NCBI RefSeq assembly: GCF_019396345.1
Contig: NZ_JAHKRM010000015.1
Location: 264,655-328,654 of the forward strand
Length of the DNA: 64,000 nucleotides
Direction of reading: 5' to 3'
Source: Nonomuraea guangzhouensis
GTDB lineage: Bacteria > Actinomycetota > Actinomycetes > Streptosporangiales > Streptosporangiaceae
The notes under the pieces are model-generated. The model worked only from the letters and a program-made list of their open reading frames with translations, had not been told where the DNA came from and searched no databases. Below are positions 8,678 through 18,071 of the stretch, piece after piece (the first letter of the stretch is position 1; each line of letters starts with the position of its first letter). The position numbers and the translations under genes are program-made.

Positions 8678-11032
8678 ATGCGGAGACGCCTGCGTGCCGG
8701 AGTGGCGCTGGTCGCCGGACTCGTGGTGAGCCTGACGGCGCCGTCCGTCGCGGCACAGTCGCGGCAGGCCACGGAGCAGTACGTCCCGGGGCTCCGGCAG
8801 CCGGTCGAGCTGCTGGTGGACCAGTGGGGTGTGCCGCACATCTACGCCCAGAACACCGACGACCTCTTCCTCGCCCAGGGATTCAACGCCGCCAGGGACC
8901 GGCTGTTCCAGATCGACCTCTGGCGGCGGCGCGGACTGGGCGAATTGTCAGCGGTGTTCGGCTCCGCCTACGTGGAGCAGGACAGAGCGACGAGGATGTT
9001 CCTGTACCGCGGAGACATGGACCGGGAATGGTCGAGCTACGGCCCCGGAGCGAAACAGGCCGCGACCCGTTTCACCGACGGCATCAACGCCTACGTACGG
9101 TGGCTCGCGGCGAATCCGGAGAGCATGCCGCCCGAGTTCCAGCAGCTCGAGTACGCGCCCGCGCTCTGGCGGCCGGAGGACGTGGTGCGGATCAGAAGCC
9201 ACGGCATCTCCAAGAACGTCTTCAGCGAGGTCCTCCGATCGCTCCTCGTCTGCGCGGGGGGCATCAAGGCCGCCGGATCCCTGTGGCAGCTGGAACCCGC
9301 ATGGACCGTAGCCCTGCCCAAGGGACTCGACCCCTGCGCCGTGCCCGTGGACGTGCTGCGGACGTACGACCTGGCCACGCGGGGGGTGGTCGTCCAAAAC
9401 GGCACGTTACGCCAAGCCCCCGCCGACCCCGCGGGCACTGAAGGCAGCAACGCCTGGGCGATCTCGCCGGGCCGGTCCACCACGGGCCGCCCGATCCTGG
9501 CCAGCGACCCGCACCGGTCGCTGACCGCGCCCTCGCTGCGCTACCTGGCCCATCTGTCGGCCCCCGGGCTCGACGTCATCGGGGCCGGTGAACCCGCGCT
9601 TCCGGGAATCTCGATCGGGCACAACGGCACCGTCGCGTTCGGCCTGACCATCTTCGGCACCGACCAGGAGGACCTCTACGTCTACCAGCTCGACCCCGAC
9701 GACCCGGGCAGGTACCGGTACGGCGACGGCTGGGAGCGCTTCAGGACGACGACCGAGCAGGTGCCCGTCGCGGGCGGCGCGCCGGTCGAGGTGGAGCTGC
9801 CCTTCACCAGGCACGGCCCCGTGCTCAAGATCGACCGGCAGCGCAACCTCGCGTACGCCCTGCGCACCACCTGGCTGGAGCCCGGCACGTCGCCCTATTT
9901 CGGCAGCCTGACGTACATGGGCGCCCGCGACTTCACGCAGTTCGCCGCGGCCATGAGCACCTGGGGCGGGCCACCCGAGAACCAGGTTTACGCCGATAAA
10001 TCGGGCAATATTGGTTGGGTGCCGGGCGGCCTCACTCCCAAGCGCACCGGCTACGACGGCCTGTTGCCCGTCCCGGGCGACGGCCGCTACGAATGGGACG
10101 GTTTCTACGACGGCGCCCGCCTGCCCCGCTCCTACAATCCGCGCCGGGGCCTGGTCACCTCGGCGAACGAGTTCGACCTGCCCGCGAACCACCCCGTGCA
10201 GGTGGGGTACGAGTGGGATCCGCCCTACCGCAAACAGCGGATCGACGAGGTGCTCGCGTCGAGCCCGCGCAGTTCGGTCGCGAACTCGATCCGCCTCCAG
10301 GCCGACAAGGTGTCCAAGCCCGCCCAGCGGATCGTACGCGTGCTCGCCGGTCTGACGAGCACGGATCCGGACACCGCGCGGGCGCTGGAGCTGCTCCGGT
10401 CCTACGACGGGGCGGCGGAGGCGGACTCGCCGGCGGCGGCCCTGTTCGAGTCGTGGTTCTCGCGGCAGCTCGTGCCGGCCTTCCGCCGCGCGGTGCTGCC
10501 GCCGGCGGTGGCGGACTTCATCCCGGTCACCGATGCCCGCCTGCTGGTCGACGCGCTGGAGAACCCGGAACGCTGGTTCGGCTCCGGAGGGAAGGCCGCG
10601 CGGGACGACCTGCTGGCCACGACCCTGGCCGCCGCCTACCGCGAGGTCGCCGGGCGGCTCGGTGCCGACCCGCGAGTGTGGAAGTGGGGCGCGCTGCAGT
10701 ACACCGAGTTCGCCGGTCCTGTCGGCGCGAACGTGGGTCCCTTCCCCCGGGGCGGCTCGGCGTACACGGTGGACGCCTCCACCTACGACTCGGCCACGTA
10801 CCGGCAGTCGTCCGGAGCGTCGTTCAAGATGGTGCTCGACGTCGGTCAGTGGGACAACTCCCGCGCGGTCAACGCTCCCGGCCAGTCCGGCGATCCGCGG
10901 AGCCCGCACTACCGGGACCTGGCCGAACGCTGGAGGTCAGGCGAGTACTTCCCGCTGCTGTACAGCCGCGCCCAGGTGGACCGGTACGCCGCGATCAGGA
11001 TCACGCTGCGGCCGGGTGGACCCGCGCGCTAG
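8678..11032 (+). CDS. Secreted penicillin acylase family (Ntn) amidase
   Basis: 784 residues, the normal size for the precursor of penicillin/acyl-homoserine-lactone acylases. A Sec signal (RRRLRAGVALVAGLVVSL to AAQS) is followed by an alpha chain with VDQWGVPHIYA and QGFNAARDRLFQIDLWRRRG. A spacer and then the autoprocessing site G-Ser257-N-A-W-A-I follow; Ser257 becomes the N-terminal nucleophile of the beta chain. Later motifs GHNGTVAFGLT and the Asn/Arg region fit the family. ATG 8678 is chosen because GAGGGG lies upstream and the signal peptide starts there. Acyl specificity (beta-lactam, quorum signal or lipopeptide) cannot be inferred. Confidence 0.85.
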   Translation: MRRRLRAGVALVAGLVVSLTAPSVAAQSRQATEQYVPGLRQPVELLVDQWGVPHIYAQNTDDLFLAQGFNAARDRLFQIDLWRRRGLGELSAVFGSAYVEQDRATRMFLYRGDMDREWSSYGPGAKQAATRFTDGINAYVRWLAANPESMPPEFQQLEYAPALWRPEDVVRIRSHGISKNVFSEVLRSLLVCAGGIKAAGSLWQLEPAWTVALPKGLDPCAVPVDVLRTYDLATRGVVVQNGTLRQAPADPAGTEGSNAWAISPGRSTTGRPILASDPHRSLTAPSLRYLAHLSAPGLDVIGAGEPALPGISIGHNGTVAFGLTIFGTDQEDLYVYQLDPDDPGRYRYGDGWERFRTTTEQVPVAGGAPVEVELPFTRHGPVLKIDRQRNLAYALRTTWLEPGTSPYFGSLTYMGARDFTQFAAAMSTWGGPPENQVYADKSGNIGWVPGGLTPKRTGYDGLLPVPGDGRYEWDGFYDGARLPRSYNPRRGLVTSANEFDLPANHPVQVGYEWDPPYRKQRIDEVLASSPRSSVANSIRLQADKVSKPAQRIVRVLAGLTSTDPDTARALELLRSYDGAAEADSPAAALFESWFSRQLVPAFRRAVLPPAVADFIPVTDARLLVDALENPERWFGSGGKAARDDLLATTLAAAYREVAGRLGADPRVWKWGALQYTEFAGPVGANVGPFPRGGSAYTVDASTYDSATYRQSSGASFKMVLDVGQWDNSRAVNAPGQSGDPRSPHYRDLAERWRSGEYFPLLYSRAQVDRYAAIRITLRPGGPAR

Positions 11033-11043
11033 CTTCGCGTGTC

Positions 11044-11619
11044 ATGGCGTTCAATCACAATGATCACTATCATCCGCTGCTGCTCAAGCAGATCCCGGAA
11101 GGGGCCGGTACCGCCCTGGACGTCGGCTGTGGGACCGGCCGGTTCGCTCGTCTCCTGGCCGGGCGGGGGCTCGAAGTGGACGCGATCGATTCGTCCCCGG
11201 AAGCCATCGAGATGGCCCGCTCGCTCCCGGGATCCGTACGGTACGAGCAGGCCGACATCGCCCTGGCCGAGCTGCCGAGCGGCCGGTACGACTTCGTCTC
11301 GTGTCTGGCGAGCATCCACCATGTGCCGTTCGAGACGGTGAGCCTGTTGCGTGGCTCGCTCGCTCCCGGTGGGGTGCTGGCGATCCTCGGCTGCTACCGG
11401 GAGAGCACACCGGCGGATTACGCGACGAGCCTGTGCGCGGTGCCGGTGAACGCGGTCGCGCGCCTGCTGTCGAGGACCGGTGCGAAAGAGGAGGAGATGG
11501 TGGTCGCCAAGGCGATGATGACCTTGCCGGAGATCAAGGCGGAGGCGGCGACGCTGCTTCCCGGAGCCTCGATCCGCCGCCTCCTGTTCTGGCGCTACCT
11601 GCTGGTTTACCGGGCGTGA
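11044..11619 (+). CDS. Class I SAM-dependent methyltransferase
   Basis: 191 residues. The SAM-binding motif I is ALDVGCGTGRFARLLAGRG, followed by acidic VDAIDSSPEA, motif II in YDFVSCLASIHHV and motif III in LAPGGVLAILG. These mark a small stand-alone methyltransferase of the UbiE/COQ5-like type. It starts only 11 nt after the acylase stop, so it is probably translated from the same message. Its last 86 nt overlap the 3' end of the convergent aldo/keto reductase gene. The substrate is not identifiable. Confidence 0.8.
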   Translation: MAFNHNDHYHPLLLKQIPEGAGTALDVGCGTGRFARLLAGRGLEVDAIDSSPEAIEMARSLPGSVRYEQADIALAELPSGRYDFVSCLASIHHVPFETVSLLRGSLAPGGVLAILGCYRESTPADYATSLCAVPVNAVARLLSRTGAKEEEMVVAKAMMTLPEIKAEAATLLPGASIRRLLFWRYLLVYRA

Positions 11620-12502
11620 GAGCCCGCCAGAGGGCCTCGGGTATGGGATGGTCCAGGGCGGTGAGGTTGGTGGTGATCTGGGCTGGTTCGTGGGCGCCCA
11701 CCAGGATGGAGTGGACCGCCGGGTGCTGGAGGGGGAACTGCAGGGCCGCGGCCGTCAGCGGGACGTCATGGTCCTGGCACGCCGCGGCGATCCGCTGGAC
11801 CTCCGGTGAAGCAGAGTCCGGGGGCGGGCTGGTCAGGTGGCCGCGATGCAGGAGGCTGGCCGCGACGACCGGGATGGCCCGCTCCTGGCACAGGGGTAAC
11901 AGCTCCTCGAACGCCGACCGGCGCAGCAGCGTGCACTGGTTGGCGGCGAGCAGGAGGTCGGGGTCGGCGTGCTTGACGAAGTCGACGAGCATCCGCGACT
12001 GGTTCATGCCGACGCCGATCGCCCGCACCACGCCCTGGGCGCGCAGGTCCGCCAGGGCGGGGTACGCCTCGTCCAGAGCCTGCGGCCAGTGGTGGTCGGG
12101 GTCGTGGATGAGCAGGATGTCGATCCGGTCCAGGCCGAGGCGGTCCAGGGAGTCCGAGACGCTGCGCAGGACGCCGTCGCGGGTGAAGTCCCACTCGACA
12201 TGGTGGTCGTCGGGGACCGCGAAGATGCTCGCCTCACGCGACCCGCTGGAGCCGGGCTTCACCAGCCGGCCGACCTTGGTCGACAGGAGGTAGTCCGACC
12301 GGGGGCGGGAGCGCAGGGCCCGGCCCAGGCGCCGCTCCGCCAGGCCGAGGCCGTAGAAGGGGGCGGTGTCGAAGTAGCGGATCCCGGCCGCCCAGGCCGT
12401 GTCGATCACGGCCTGGGCCTGGGCGTCGGAGATGGGCTGGAGGTAGTTGCCCAGGGGTCCGCCGCCCAGGCCCACCCTGGGGAGGGCGAGTGAGGGAGTC
12501 AC
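11534..12502 (-). CDS. Aldo/keto reductase, D-threo-aldose (L-fucose) 1-dehydrogenase-like
   Basis: 322 residues. AKR tetrad residues are visible: Asp and Tyr in YFDTAPFYGLGLAE, Lys in LLSTKVGRLV and His in ILLIHDPD. The combination GLGGGPLGN with AERRLGRALR and STKVGRL is characteristic of D-threo-aldose 1-dehydrogenases, which oxidise L-fucose or D-arabinose to the lactone. This fits a cluster that also encodes an alpha-L-fucosidase and a sugar importer. The C-terminus after LWRALTPGK is a long Gly/Arg/Pro tail that runs 86 nt into the convergent methyltransferase gene, so the native end may have been extended. Last gene of the minus-strand operon. Confidence 0.75.
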   Translation of the reverse strand: MTPSLALPRVGLGGGPLGNYLQPISDAQAQAVIDTAWAAGIRYFDTAPFYGLGLAERRLGRALRSRPRSDYLLSTKVGRLVKPGSSGSREASIFAVPDDHHVEWDFTRDGVLRSVSDSLDRLGLDRIDILLIHDPDHHWPQALDEAYPALADLRAQGVVRAIGVGMNQSRMLVDFVKHADPDLLLAANQCTLLRRSAFEELLPLCQERAIPVVAASLLHRGHLTSPPPDSASPEVQRIAAACQDHDVPLTAAALQFPLQHPAVHSILVGAHEPAQITTNLTALDHPIPEALWRALTPGKPAGSARTGGGGSRLREAASPPPP

Positions 12503-12511
12503 CGTGTGCCG

Positions 12512-13495
12512 CTACGCATCGACACCTGCTTCCTTGATGGCCCGGTCGATCTGGGCCAGTTCGTCAGTGGTGAAGTCGAGCCGGTCGACGGCCGCGACGT
12601 TCGCCGCGAGCTGCTCGGGGCTCGACGCGCCCACCAGCACCGACGTGATGCGCGGGTCCCGCAGCGCCCACGCCAGCGCCAGCTGGGCCACCGTCTGCCC
12701 GCGGGCCGAGGCGAGCTCGCCCAGCGCGCGGACGAACGTCAGCACCTCGGGCGTGACCCGGTCGGCCGTGAGGAAACGGCCCTCGGCCGCCCGCGAGTCG
12801 GCCGGGATGCCGTTCAGGTAGCGGTCGGTGAGCAGGCCCTGGGCCAGCGGCGAGTACACCACGCAGCCCATGCCCTCGCGCTCCAGCACGCCCAGCAGCG
12901 ACTCCTCGATGCCGCGCCTGATCATCGAGTACACCGGCTGGTGCACCACCAGCGGGGTGCCCAGGTCACGGGCCAGCCGGGCGGCCTCCGCCGTACGTTC
13001 GGGGGAGAAGTTGGAGACCCCGACATAGAGGACGCGGCCGGTGCGCACCATGTGGTCGAGGGTGCTCACCTGCTCTTCCAGCGGCGTGGCGTCGTCGTCG
13101 CGGTGCAGGTAGAAGATGTCCACGAAGTCGAGGCCGAGCCGGTCCAGCGAGCGGTCGAGCGTGGCGAGCAGGTGCTTGCGCGAGTTGCCCTTGCCGTAGG
13201 GGCCGTCCCACATGGGGTTGCTGCCCTTGGTGGTGACGACGATCTCGTCACGGTGACCGCGCAGGTCCTGGCGGAAGATCGTGCCGAACGTCGACTCGGC
13301 GGCACCGAGCGGCGGACCGTACCTGTCGGCGATGTCGAAGTGGGTGATGCCGAGGTCGAGCGCCTTGTGCAGGATCGCGCGCTGGCTGTCGAGCGGCTTG
13401 CCGCCGCCGAAGTTGTGCCACAGGCCCAGCGAGACCGCGGGGAGTTGCAGGCCGCTGCGGCCACACCTTCTGTACGGCTGACGTTCGTAATTCAA
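12512..13495 (-). CDS. Aldo/keto reductase, L-glyceraldehyde-3-phosphate reductase-like
   Basis: 327 residues. The opening YRRCGRSGLQLPAVSLGLW and DIADRYGPPLGAAE, VTTKGSNPMW and IFYLHRDD carry the Asp-Tyr-Lys-His tetrad. They match the YghZ/Kv-beta-related AKR14 group, whose members reduce L-glyceraldehyde 3-phosphate or lactaldehyde-type aldehydes. Such an enzyme could process the aldehyde products of deoxysugar breakdown, which suits the neighbouring fucosidase and importer genes. It is separated by 9 nt from the other reductase and 3 nt from the upstream permease, so all belong to one operon. The physiological substrate is inferred only. Confidence 0.8.
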   Translation of the reverse strand: MNYERQPYRRCGRSGLQLPAVSLGLWHNFGGGKPLDSQRAILHKALDLGITHFDIADRYGPPLGAAESTFGTIFRQDLRGHRDEIVVTTKGSNPMWDGPYGKGNSRKHLLATLDRSLDRLGLDFVDIFYLHRDDDATPLEEQVSTLDHMVRTGRVLYVGVSNFSPERTAEAARLARDLGTPLVVHQPVYSMIRRGIEESLLGVLEREGMGCVVYSPLAQGLLTDRYLNGIPADSRAAEGRFLTADRVTPEVLTFVRALGELASARGQTVAQLALAWALRDPRITSVLVGASSPEQLAANVAAVDRLDFTTDELAQIDRAIKEAGVDA

Positions 13496-13498
13496 AAC

Positions 13499-14410
13499 TT
13501 ACCTTCCAGCGATTCCGGTGAGCGTGACGCCCCGGATGAACGTTTTCTGGGCCAGGAAGAAGACGATGAGTATGGGCATCATAGAGATGATCGAGACGGC
13601 CATCATCTGGTTGTACTGGGTGACGTACACGCCGTTGAACATGCCCAGCCCCTGCGCGAGGGTGATCTTGTCCACGGTCCGCAGGTAGATGGAGTTCTCC
13701 AGATACTGGTTCCAGTTCCCGACGAAGGAGAACAGGCAGATCGCCGCGATCGCCGGCCTGGCCAGCGGCAGCATGACACTCCACAGGATGCGCAGCTCCG
13801 AGGCGCCGTCGATGCGGGCGGCGTCGATGAGCTCCTGCGGGATCGTGGTGAAGAACTGCCGCAGCAGGAAGATGTAGAGCGCCACGCCGAAGAACTCCGG
13901 CACGATCAGCGGCAGATAGGTGTCCACCCAGCCGAGCTTGGAGAACATGATGAACTTCGGCACCAGGGTGATCTCGCGCGGGATCATCATGGTCGCCATC
14001 AGCGCGCCGAACATGAGGGTGGCCGCCGGCGCCCGCATCCTGGCGAAGGCGTAGGCGGGCAGCACGCAGGAGAGCAGGTTGCCGGCCATGGACAGCCCGG
14101 TGATCACGATGGTGTTCACCAGGAACCTGGTGAACGGCAACGAACCCGACCAGCCCTTGACGTAATTCTCGAAGTGGAAGGCGTCAGGCAGCCACTGCGG
14201 CGGGAAAGCCAGGTTGTCCGCGTCGGACTTCAGCGAGGTCGTCAGCATCCACAGGAACGGCAGCAGGAACACCGCCGAGCTGACGGCGAGCAGCACATAG
14301 GCGCCGGTGCGCCGGATCCGCCTGATCCGATCGGCCTGCTCCGAGGTCAGGGGCCTCCCCGGCCTGGTGCGCGCGGGCGCCCGATCATGCGCCGCGGTCT
14401 CGACGAGCAT
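13499..14410 (-). CDS. Carbohydrate ABC transporter permease (MalG type)
   Basis: 303 residues with six predicted membrane segments, after a short Arg/Pro-rich cytoplasmic lead. The EAA loop that contacts the ATPase is seen as IDGASELRILWSVMLPLARPAI. The C-terminal segment IVFFLAQKTFIRGVTLTGIAGR is the typical end of MalG-like CUT1 permeases. It is the second membrane subunit of the importer whose binding protein and first permease lie just upstream (9 nt gap). No ATPase gene is present. CUT1 importers of actinobacteria usually share the distant MsiK/UgpC-type ATPase. Confidence 0.9.
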   Translation of the reverse strand: MLVETAAHDRAPARTRPGRPLTSEQADRIRRIRRTGAYVLLAVSSAVFLLPFLWMLTTSLKSDADNLAFPPQWLPDAFHFENYVKGWSGSLPFTRFLVNTIVITGLSMAGNLLSCVLPAYAFARMRAPAATLMFGALMATMMIPREITLVPKFIMFSKLGWVDTYLPLIVPEFFGVALYIFLLRQFFTTIPQELIDAARIDGASELRILWSVMLPLARPAIAAICLFSFVGNWNQYLENSIYLRTVDKITLAQGLGMFNGVYVTQYNQMMAVSIISMMPILIVFFLAQKTFIRGVTLTGIAGR

Positions 14411-14419
14411 CGGCGTACC

Positions 14420-15319
14420 TCACTTGAACTCGTAGTGCACCCAGCGCCTGGCCAGGCTGAACTGGATCGCGGTTACGGCGATGACCAGCACGAACATCGC
14501 CCACGACAGCGTGGCCGCGTACCCCATGTCGAAGTAGACGAAGGCGTGCCGGTAGATGTAGAGGCCCAGCACCATCGTGGCGTTGCCGGGGCCGCCCTCG
14601 GTCATGACGAGGATGAGCACGTAGCTCTGCAGCGCGGCGATGAACCCGGTCACCACGTTGAAGAAGATGACCGGCGACATCATCGGCACCGTCACGCTCC
14701 AGAACCGGCGCCACCACCCGGCGCCGTCGATCTCGGCCGCCTCGTAGAGCGTCTTCGGGATGCCCTGCAGTCCGGCCAGGTAGATGACGATCGTGTTGCC
14801 CGCGCCCCACACGCTCATCAGCACGAGCCCGGGGATGGCCCACTCCTGCGAGGCCAGCCACCCGGGGCCCTGGATGCCGATGGAGGCCAGCACCTTGTTG
14901 ATCAGGCCGTAGTCGGGGTGCAGGATGTTCAGCCACAGCAGCGCGGTGGCCAGGCCCGACACCACCGACGGCAGGTACATCACGGTACGGAACAGGCCCT
15001 GGAAACGCAGCGGCTGGTTGAGCAGCAGCGCCAGCAGGAACGTGAACGTCACGCCGAGCGTCACCGCGCCCACGCCGTACTCCACGGTGTTCCCGATCGA
15101 CTCCCAGAACTCGGGGTCGTTGAACATGCGCTCGTAGTTGGCCAGGCCCACCCAGGTCGGCGCCTGGAGCAGGTTCCACTTCATGAAGCTGAGCACCACT
15201 GCGGCCAGGATCGGGCCCACGCTGAAGAGCACGAACCCGATCGTCCACGGCGAGGTGAACAGGTAGAAGCGCCGCGCCTCCCTGCGGGCCAGAGTGCCGC
15301 CGGCGCTCACCGCGGTCAT
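14420..15319 (-). CDS. Carbohydrate ABC transporter permease (MalF type)
   Basis: 299 residues: RRFYLFTSPWTIGFVLFSVGPI opens a six-helix CUT1 permease, with the EAA loop at IDGAGWWRRFWSVTVPMMSPVI. The start ATG at 15317-15319 overlaps the stop of the binding-protein gene in an ATGA arrangement, so translation is coupled. A much longer open frame continues upstream but is only antisense-free shadow over the binding protein; the coupled ATG gives the normal family length. Forms a heterodimer with the MalG-type permease downstream. Confidence 0.9.
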   Translation of the reverse strand: MTAVSAGGTLARREARRFYLFTSPWTIGFVLFSVGPILAAVVLSFMKWNLLQAPTWVGLANYERMFNDPEFWESIGNTVEYGVGAVTLGVTFTFLLALLLNQPLRFQGLFRTVMYLPSVVSGLATALLWLNILHPDYGLINKVLASIGIQGPGWLASQEWAIPGLVLMSVWGAGNTIVIYLAGLQGIPKTLYEAAEIDGAGWWRRFWSVTVPMMSPVIFFNVVTGFIAALQSYVLILVMTEGGPGNATMVLGLYIYRHAFVYFDMGYAATLSWAMFVLVIAVTAIQFSLARRWVHYEFK

Positions 15320-16743
15320 GCGATCTTGTTCTCGCTGAGGACCGGCGTGACCTTCGCGGCCATCTCCTTCAAGGCGTCGTCCACGCCGATCTTGCCGAGC
15401 TGCGCCCGCTCCCAGATCGGTATGGCGGTGTCCACGACCTTCTTGTTGGCCGGCAGCCGCAGCACGCCGTCGTCCGAGGCGTAGTCGGCCATGATCTTCT
15501 TGACCAGGTCCGCCTCCTCGACCGGGATGCCGAGCGCCTTGGCGTTGTCCTCCCACGCGGACTGGCGGGCCGGCGCGGCGATCCGGCGGAACTTGTAGCC
15601 GGAGGCGGACAGGTACTCGTGCATGTAGATCCAGGCGGCGTCCTTGTTCTGTGACGAGGCCGCCATCACCAGCGCGCTGCCGACGGCCGGGGTGGTGCGG
15701 CCCTCCGGCCCCTTGGGCACCTGCGTGGCGCCCCATTTGAACGCCTTCTGCTTGGACAGCTCCAGCATGACCCACGCGCCGTTGAGGAACAGGGCCGCGT
15801 GCCCGGACTTGAACGGATCGACCTTCTCCAACAGCTGCAGCTCGGCCAGGCTCGGCACCGCCTTGTCCTTGAGCAGCAGGTCCATCCAGCGGGCCATGAC
15901 GTCCCTGGCCTTCGGATCGGTGATCATCACCTTGGACTCGGCCGCGTCCAGGAAGCGCCCGCCGTACGGCATCAGGTACACCGAGCTCAGGTCCGGCGCC
16001 GGCTTGGGCATCGGCGAGACGCCGTAGATCTTCTCCGCGCCCGACCCGCTGGTCAGCTTCTTGGCCGTCTCGAAGAGCTTGTCCCACGTCCAGCTCTCGT
16101 CCGGGTAGTCCAGCCCGGCCTTGTCGAACAGGTCCTTGTTGTAGAAGAGCAGCTTGGGCGCCATGTCGGTGGGCAGCCCGTACAGCGCGCTGTCCCGCTT
16201 GAAGTAGCCGAGCCCGCGCTGCGGGATGTCCTTCATGTCGAACTCGGGCGTCTTGGCGATGTAGTCGTCCAGCGGCTGCAGGACCTTGTTGGTGATGAGG
16301 TTCTGCGTCCAGGAGTAGTGGTTGTAGAGCACGTCGGGCAGTGAGCCGCCGGCGGCCTGTGCCATGTACTTGGTGAGGAACTGGTCGAACGGCGCCGACT
16401 CGCGCTTGATCTCGATGTTCGGGTGGCGCTTCTTGAAGAAGAAGTCGAACTGCGCGTTGCGTACCTCGGTGACGGCGTCCGTGGTGAACGCCAGTGTGAT
16501 CACGACCTTGGACGCCGGGTCGGGCACGTCCGTCTTCGGCCAGGTCAGCGAGTTGTTGAGCTGTTCGGCCTCTTCGAAGGGCCAGTCATCGCTGGCCGGT
16601 CGGTTCGGGTCGATCACTTGGGCGCCCGACTTGACCGGGGCCGCCGCCTGCTTCGCCTGACGGTTGTCGCCGCAGGCGGACAGTACGGGCGCGGTCGCCG
16701 CCGCCACCGCGAGGGCCAGCATCTGCCGGCGGTTCATCTCCAT
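15316..16743 (-). CDS. Extracellular sugar-binding lipoprotein (CUT1 family)
   Basis: 475 residues. The N-terminal RRQMLALAVAAATAPVLSACGD has both a twin-arginine-like start and a lipobox (LSAC), typical of actinobacterial solute-binding lipoproteins. The mature part is SBP family 1: VVITLAFTTD, FKKRHPNIEIK, ALYGLPTDMAPKLLFYNKDLF, and GHAALFLNGAWV. It captures an oligosaccharide or monosaccharide at the cell surface and delivers it to the two coupled permeases. The gene starts 13 nt after the fucosidase stop. Ligand identity is not visible, but fucose-containing oligosaccharides are the contextual guess. Confidence 0.9.
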   Translation of the reverse strand: MEMNRRQMLALAVAAATAPVLSACGDNRQAKQAAAPVKSGAQVIDPNRPASDDWPFEEAEQLNNSLTWPKTDVPDPASKVVITLAFTTDAVTEVRNAQFDFFFKKRHPNIEIKRESAPFDQFLTKYMAQAAGGSLPDVLYNHYSWTQNLITNKVLQPLDDYIAKTPEFDMKDIPQRGLGYFKRDSALYGLPTDMAPKLLFYNKDLFDKAGLDYPDESWTWDKLFETAKKLTSGSGAEKIYGVSPMPKPAPDLSSVYLMPYGGRFLDAAESKVMITDPKARDVMARWMDLLLKDKAVPSLAELQLLEKVDPFKSGHAALFLNGAWVMLELSKQKAFKWGATQVPKGPEGRTTPAVGSALVMAASSQNKDAAWIYMHEYLSASGYKFRRIAAPARQSAWEDNAKALGIPVEEADLVKKIMADYASDDGVLRLPANKKVVDTAIPIWERAQLGKIGVDDALKEMAAKVTPVLSENKIA

Positions 16744-16756
16744 GGGGGTGGGCCTT

Positions 16757-18052
16757 TCACAGGAAGAGCTCGATCACCGGCACCGCCACGTCCGGGCGCT
16801 GGACCGGGAGCTGGAGGGTGAGGGTCTGAGACGGCAGCGTGCCCAGCTGGGAGTTGCCGCTGTCGACGGCCGGGTCGGGGACCAGCGTGCGGATCTCCGA
16901 GGCGTCGTTGAGCAACTGCGCGTAGCGGACCTTGCCCGCCAGTCCCGGCAGGTGCAGATGCCGGTACGGCCAGGCGAGCAGGTGCACGTAGAGCCGGTCG
17001 CCACGCTGTGTGTAACGGCAGTCCGGCGGTGCCTCGAAGGTGCTCGGGCCCGCGCCGTAGATGGAGCGGCCGTGCAGCCGCATCCAGTCCCCGATGCCCC
17101 GCAGCGTCTCCAGTGCCCGGGGGTCGAACGCGCCGCGCCCGTCGGGGCCGACGTTGAGCAGCAGGTTGCCGTTCTTGGAGACGCTGTCGACCAGCATGCG
17201 TACGAGCAGGTCGACCGACTTGTAGTCGAGGTTGTCGCGGTCGTAGCCCCAGCTTCCGTTGAGCGTCTGGCACGCCTCCCACACCTCGGCGGGGGCCGCG
17301 GCGGGCTGGAACTGCTCCGGAGTGGTGAAGTCGCCGGGGATCTCCAGCCGATTGTTGAGCATGATGTCCGGCTGGAGCCTTCTGACCAGCGCGGCCAGTT
17401 CTTCCGAGCGCCAGTCGGCCGCGCCCTTCGCGCCCGGCGTGAGCTGCCCGTTGCGCCGCCGGTTGGTGTAGGAGAAGTCAAACCACATGGTGTCGATGCG
17501 GCCGTAGCGGGTCAGCAGCTCCTCGACCTGCCCATGGAGATAGGCCTGATATTTCGTGATGTCTCGGTCATTATTGGTCAGACCTTCACGCCATGCGGGA
17601 TGCAGTCCGTCAATGGGAAAGTCAGGGTGATGCCAATCGAGCAGCGAGTGGTAGAAGCCCACGCCGAGCCCTCGGCCGCGGAAGGCCTCGACGATCGGGC
17701 CGACCAGGTCCTTGCCGTGCGGCGTGCCCGCCACCGAGTAGTCGGTGAGCGCGGAGTCCCACAGGCAGAAGCCGTCGTGGTGCTTGGTCGTCAGCACCAT
17801 GTAGCGCATCCCCGCTCCGGCGGCGGCCTCGGCCCAGGCGTCCGGGTCGAACAGATCGGGATCGAAGTGCTCGAAATAGGGCTGGTACTGCTCGTCCGTG
17901 AGCCGCTCGCGCTGCTTGACCCACTCGTGGCGGGCGGCGAGCGCGTACAGGCCCCAGTGGATGAACAAGCCGAAGCGTTGCTCCCTGAACTCGGCCAGCC
18001 GGGCAGGAGAGATCCGATGTGTCGATCCGTCAGCATCCGAAGCGTGAGGCAT
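16757..18052 (-). CDS. Alpha-L-fucosidase (GH29)
   Basis: 431 residues without a signal peptide, so it is cytoplasmic. The GH29 signature runs FGLFIHWGLYAL, YMVLTTKHHDGFCLWDS, and IDTMWFDF, whose Asp is the catalytic nucleophile. NLLLNVGPDGRG closes the barrel. It hydrolyses terminal alpha-L-fucose from imported oligosaccharides. It is the first gene of the minus-strand operon with the importer and reductases. Its promoter lies in the 142-bp divergent gap that holds the shared operator block and a second palindrome. The acid/base residue of this subgroup is not obvious by eye. Confidence 0.9.
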   Translation of the reverse strand: MPHASDADGSTHRISPARLAEFREQRFGLFIHWGLYALAARHEWVKQRERLTDEQYQPYFEHFDPDLFDPDAWAEAAAGAGMRYMVLTTKHHDGFCLWDSALTDYSVAGTPHGKDLVGPIVEAFRGRGLGVGFYHSLLDWHHPDFPIDGLHPAWREGLTNNDRDITKYQAYLHGQVEELLTRYGRIDTMWFDFSYTNRRRNGQLTPGAKGAADWRSEELAALVRRLQPDIMLNNRLEIPGDFTTPEQFQPAAAPAEVWEACQTLNGSWGYDRDNLDYKSVDLLVRMLVDSVSKNGNLLLNVGPDGRGAFDPRALETLRGIGDWMRLHGRSIYGAGPSTFEAPPDCRYTQRGDRLYVHLLAWPYRHLHLPGLAGKVRYAQLLNDASEIRTLVPDPAVDSGNSQLGTLPSQTLTLQLPVQRPDVAVPVIELFL

Positions 18053-18071
18053 GGCCGTACCGTAGACCTGG

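Noticed and set aside
12506..15484. 992-codon plus-strand frame opposite the sugar ABC operon
   Set aside because: It is His/Gln/Glu/Arg-biased shadow sequence antisense to clearly recognised reductases and permeases.
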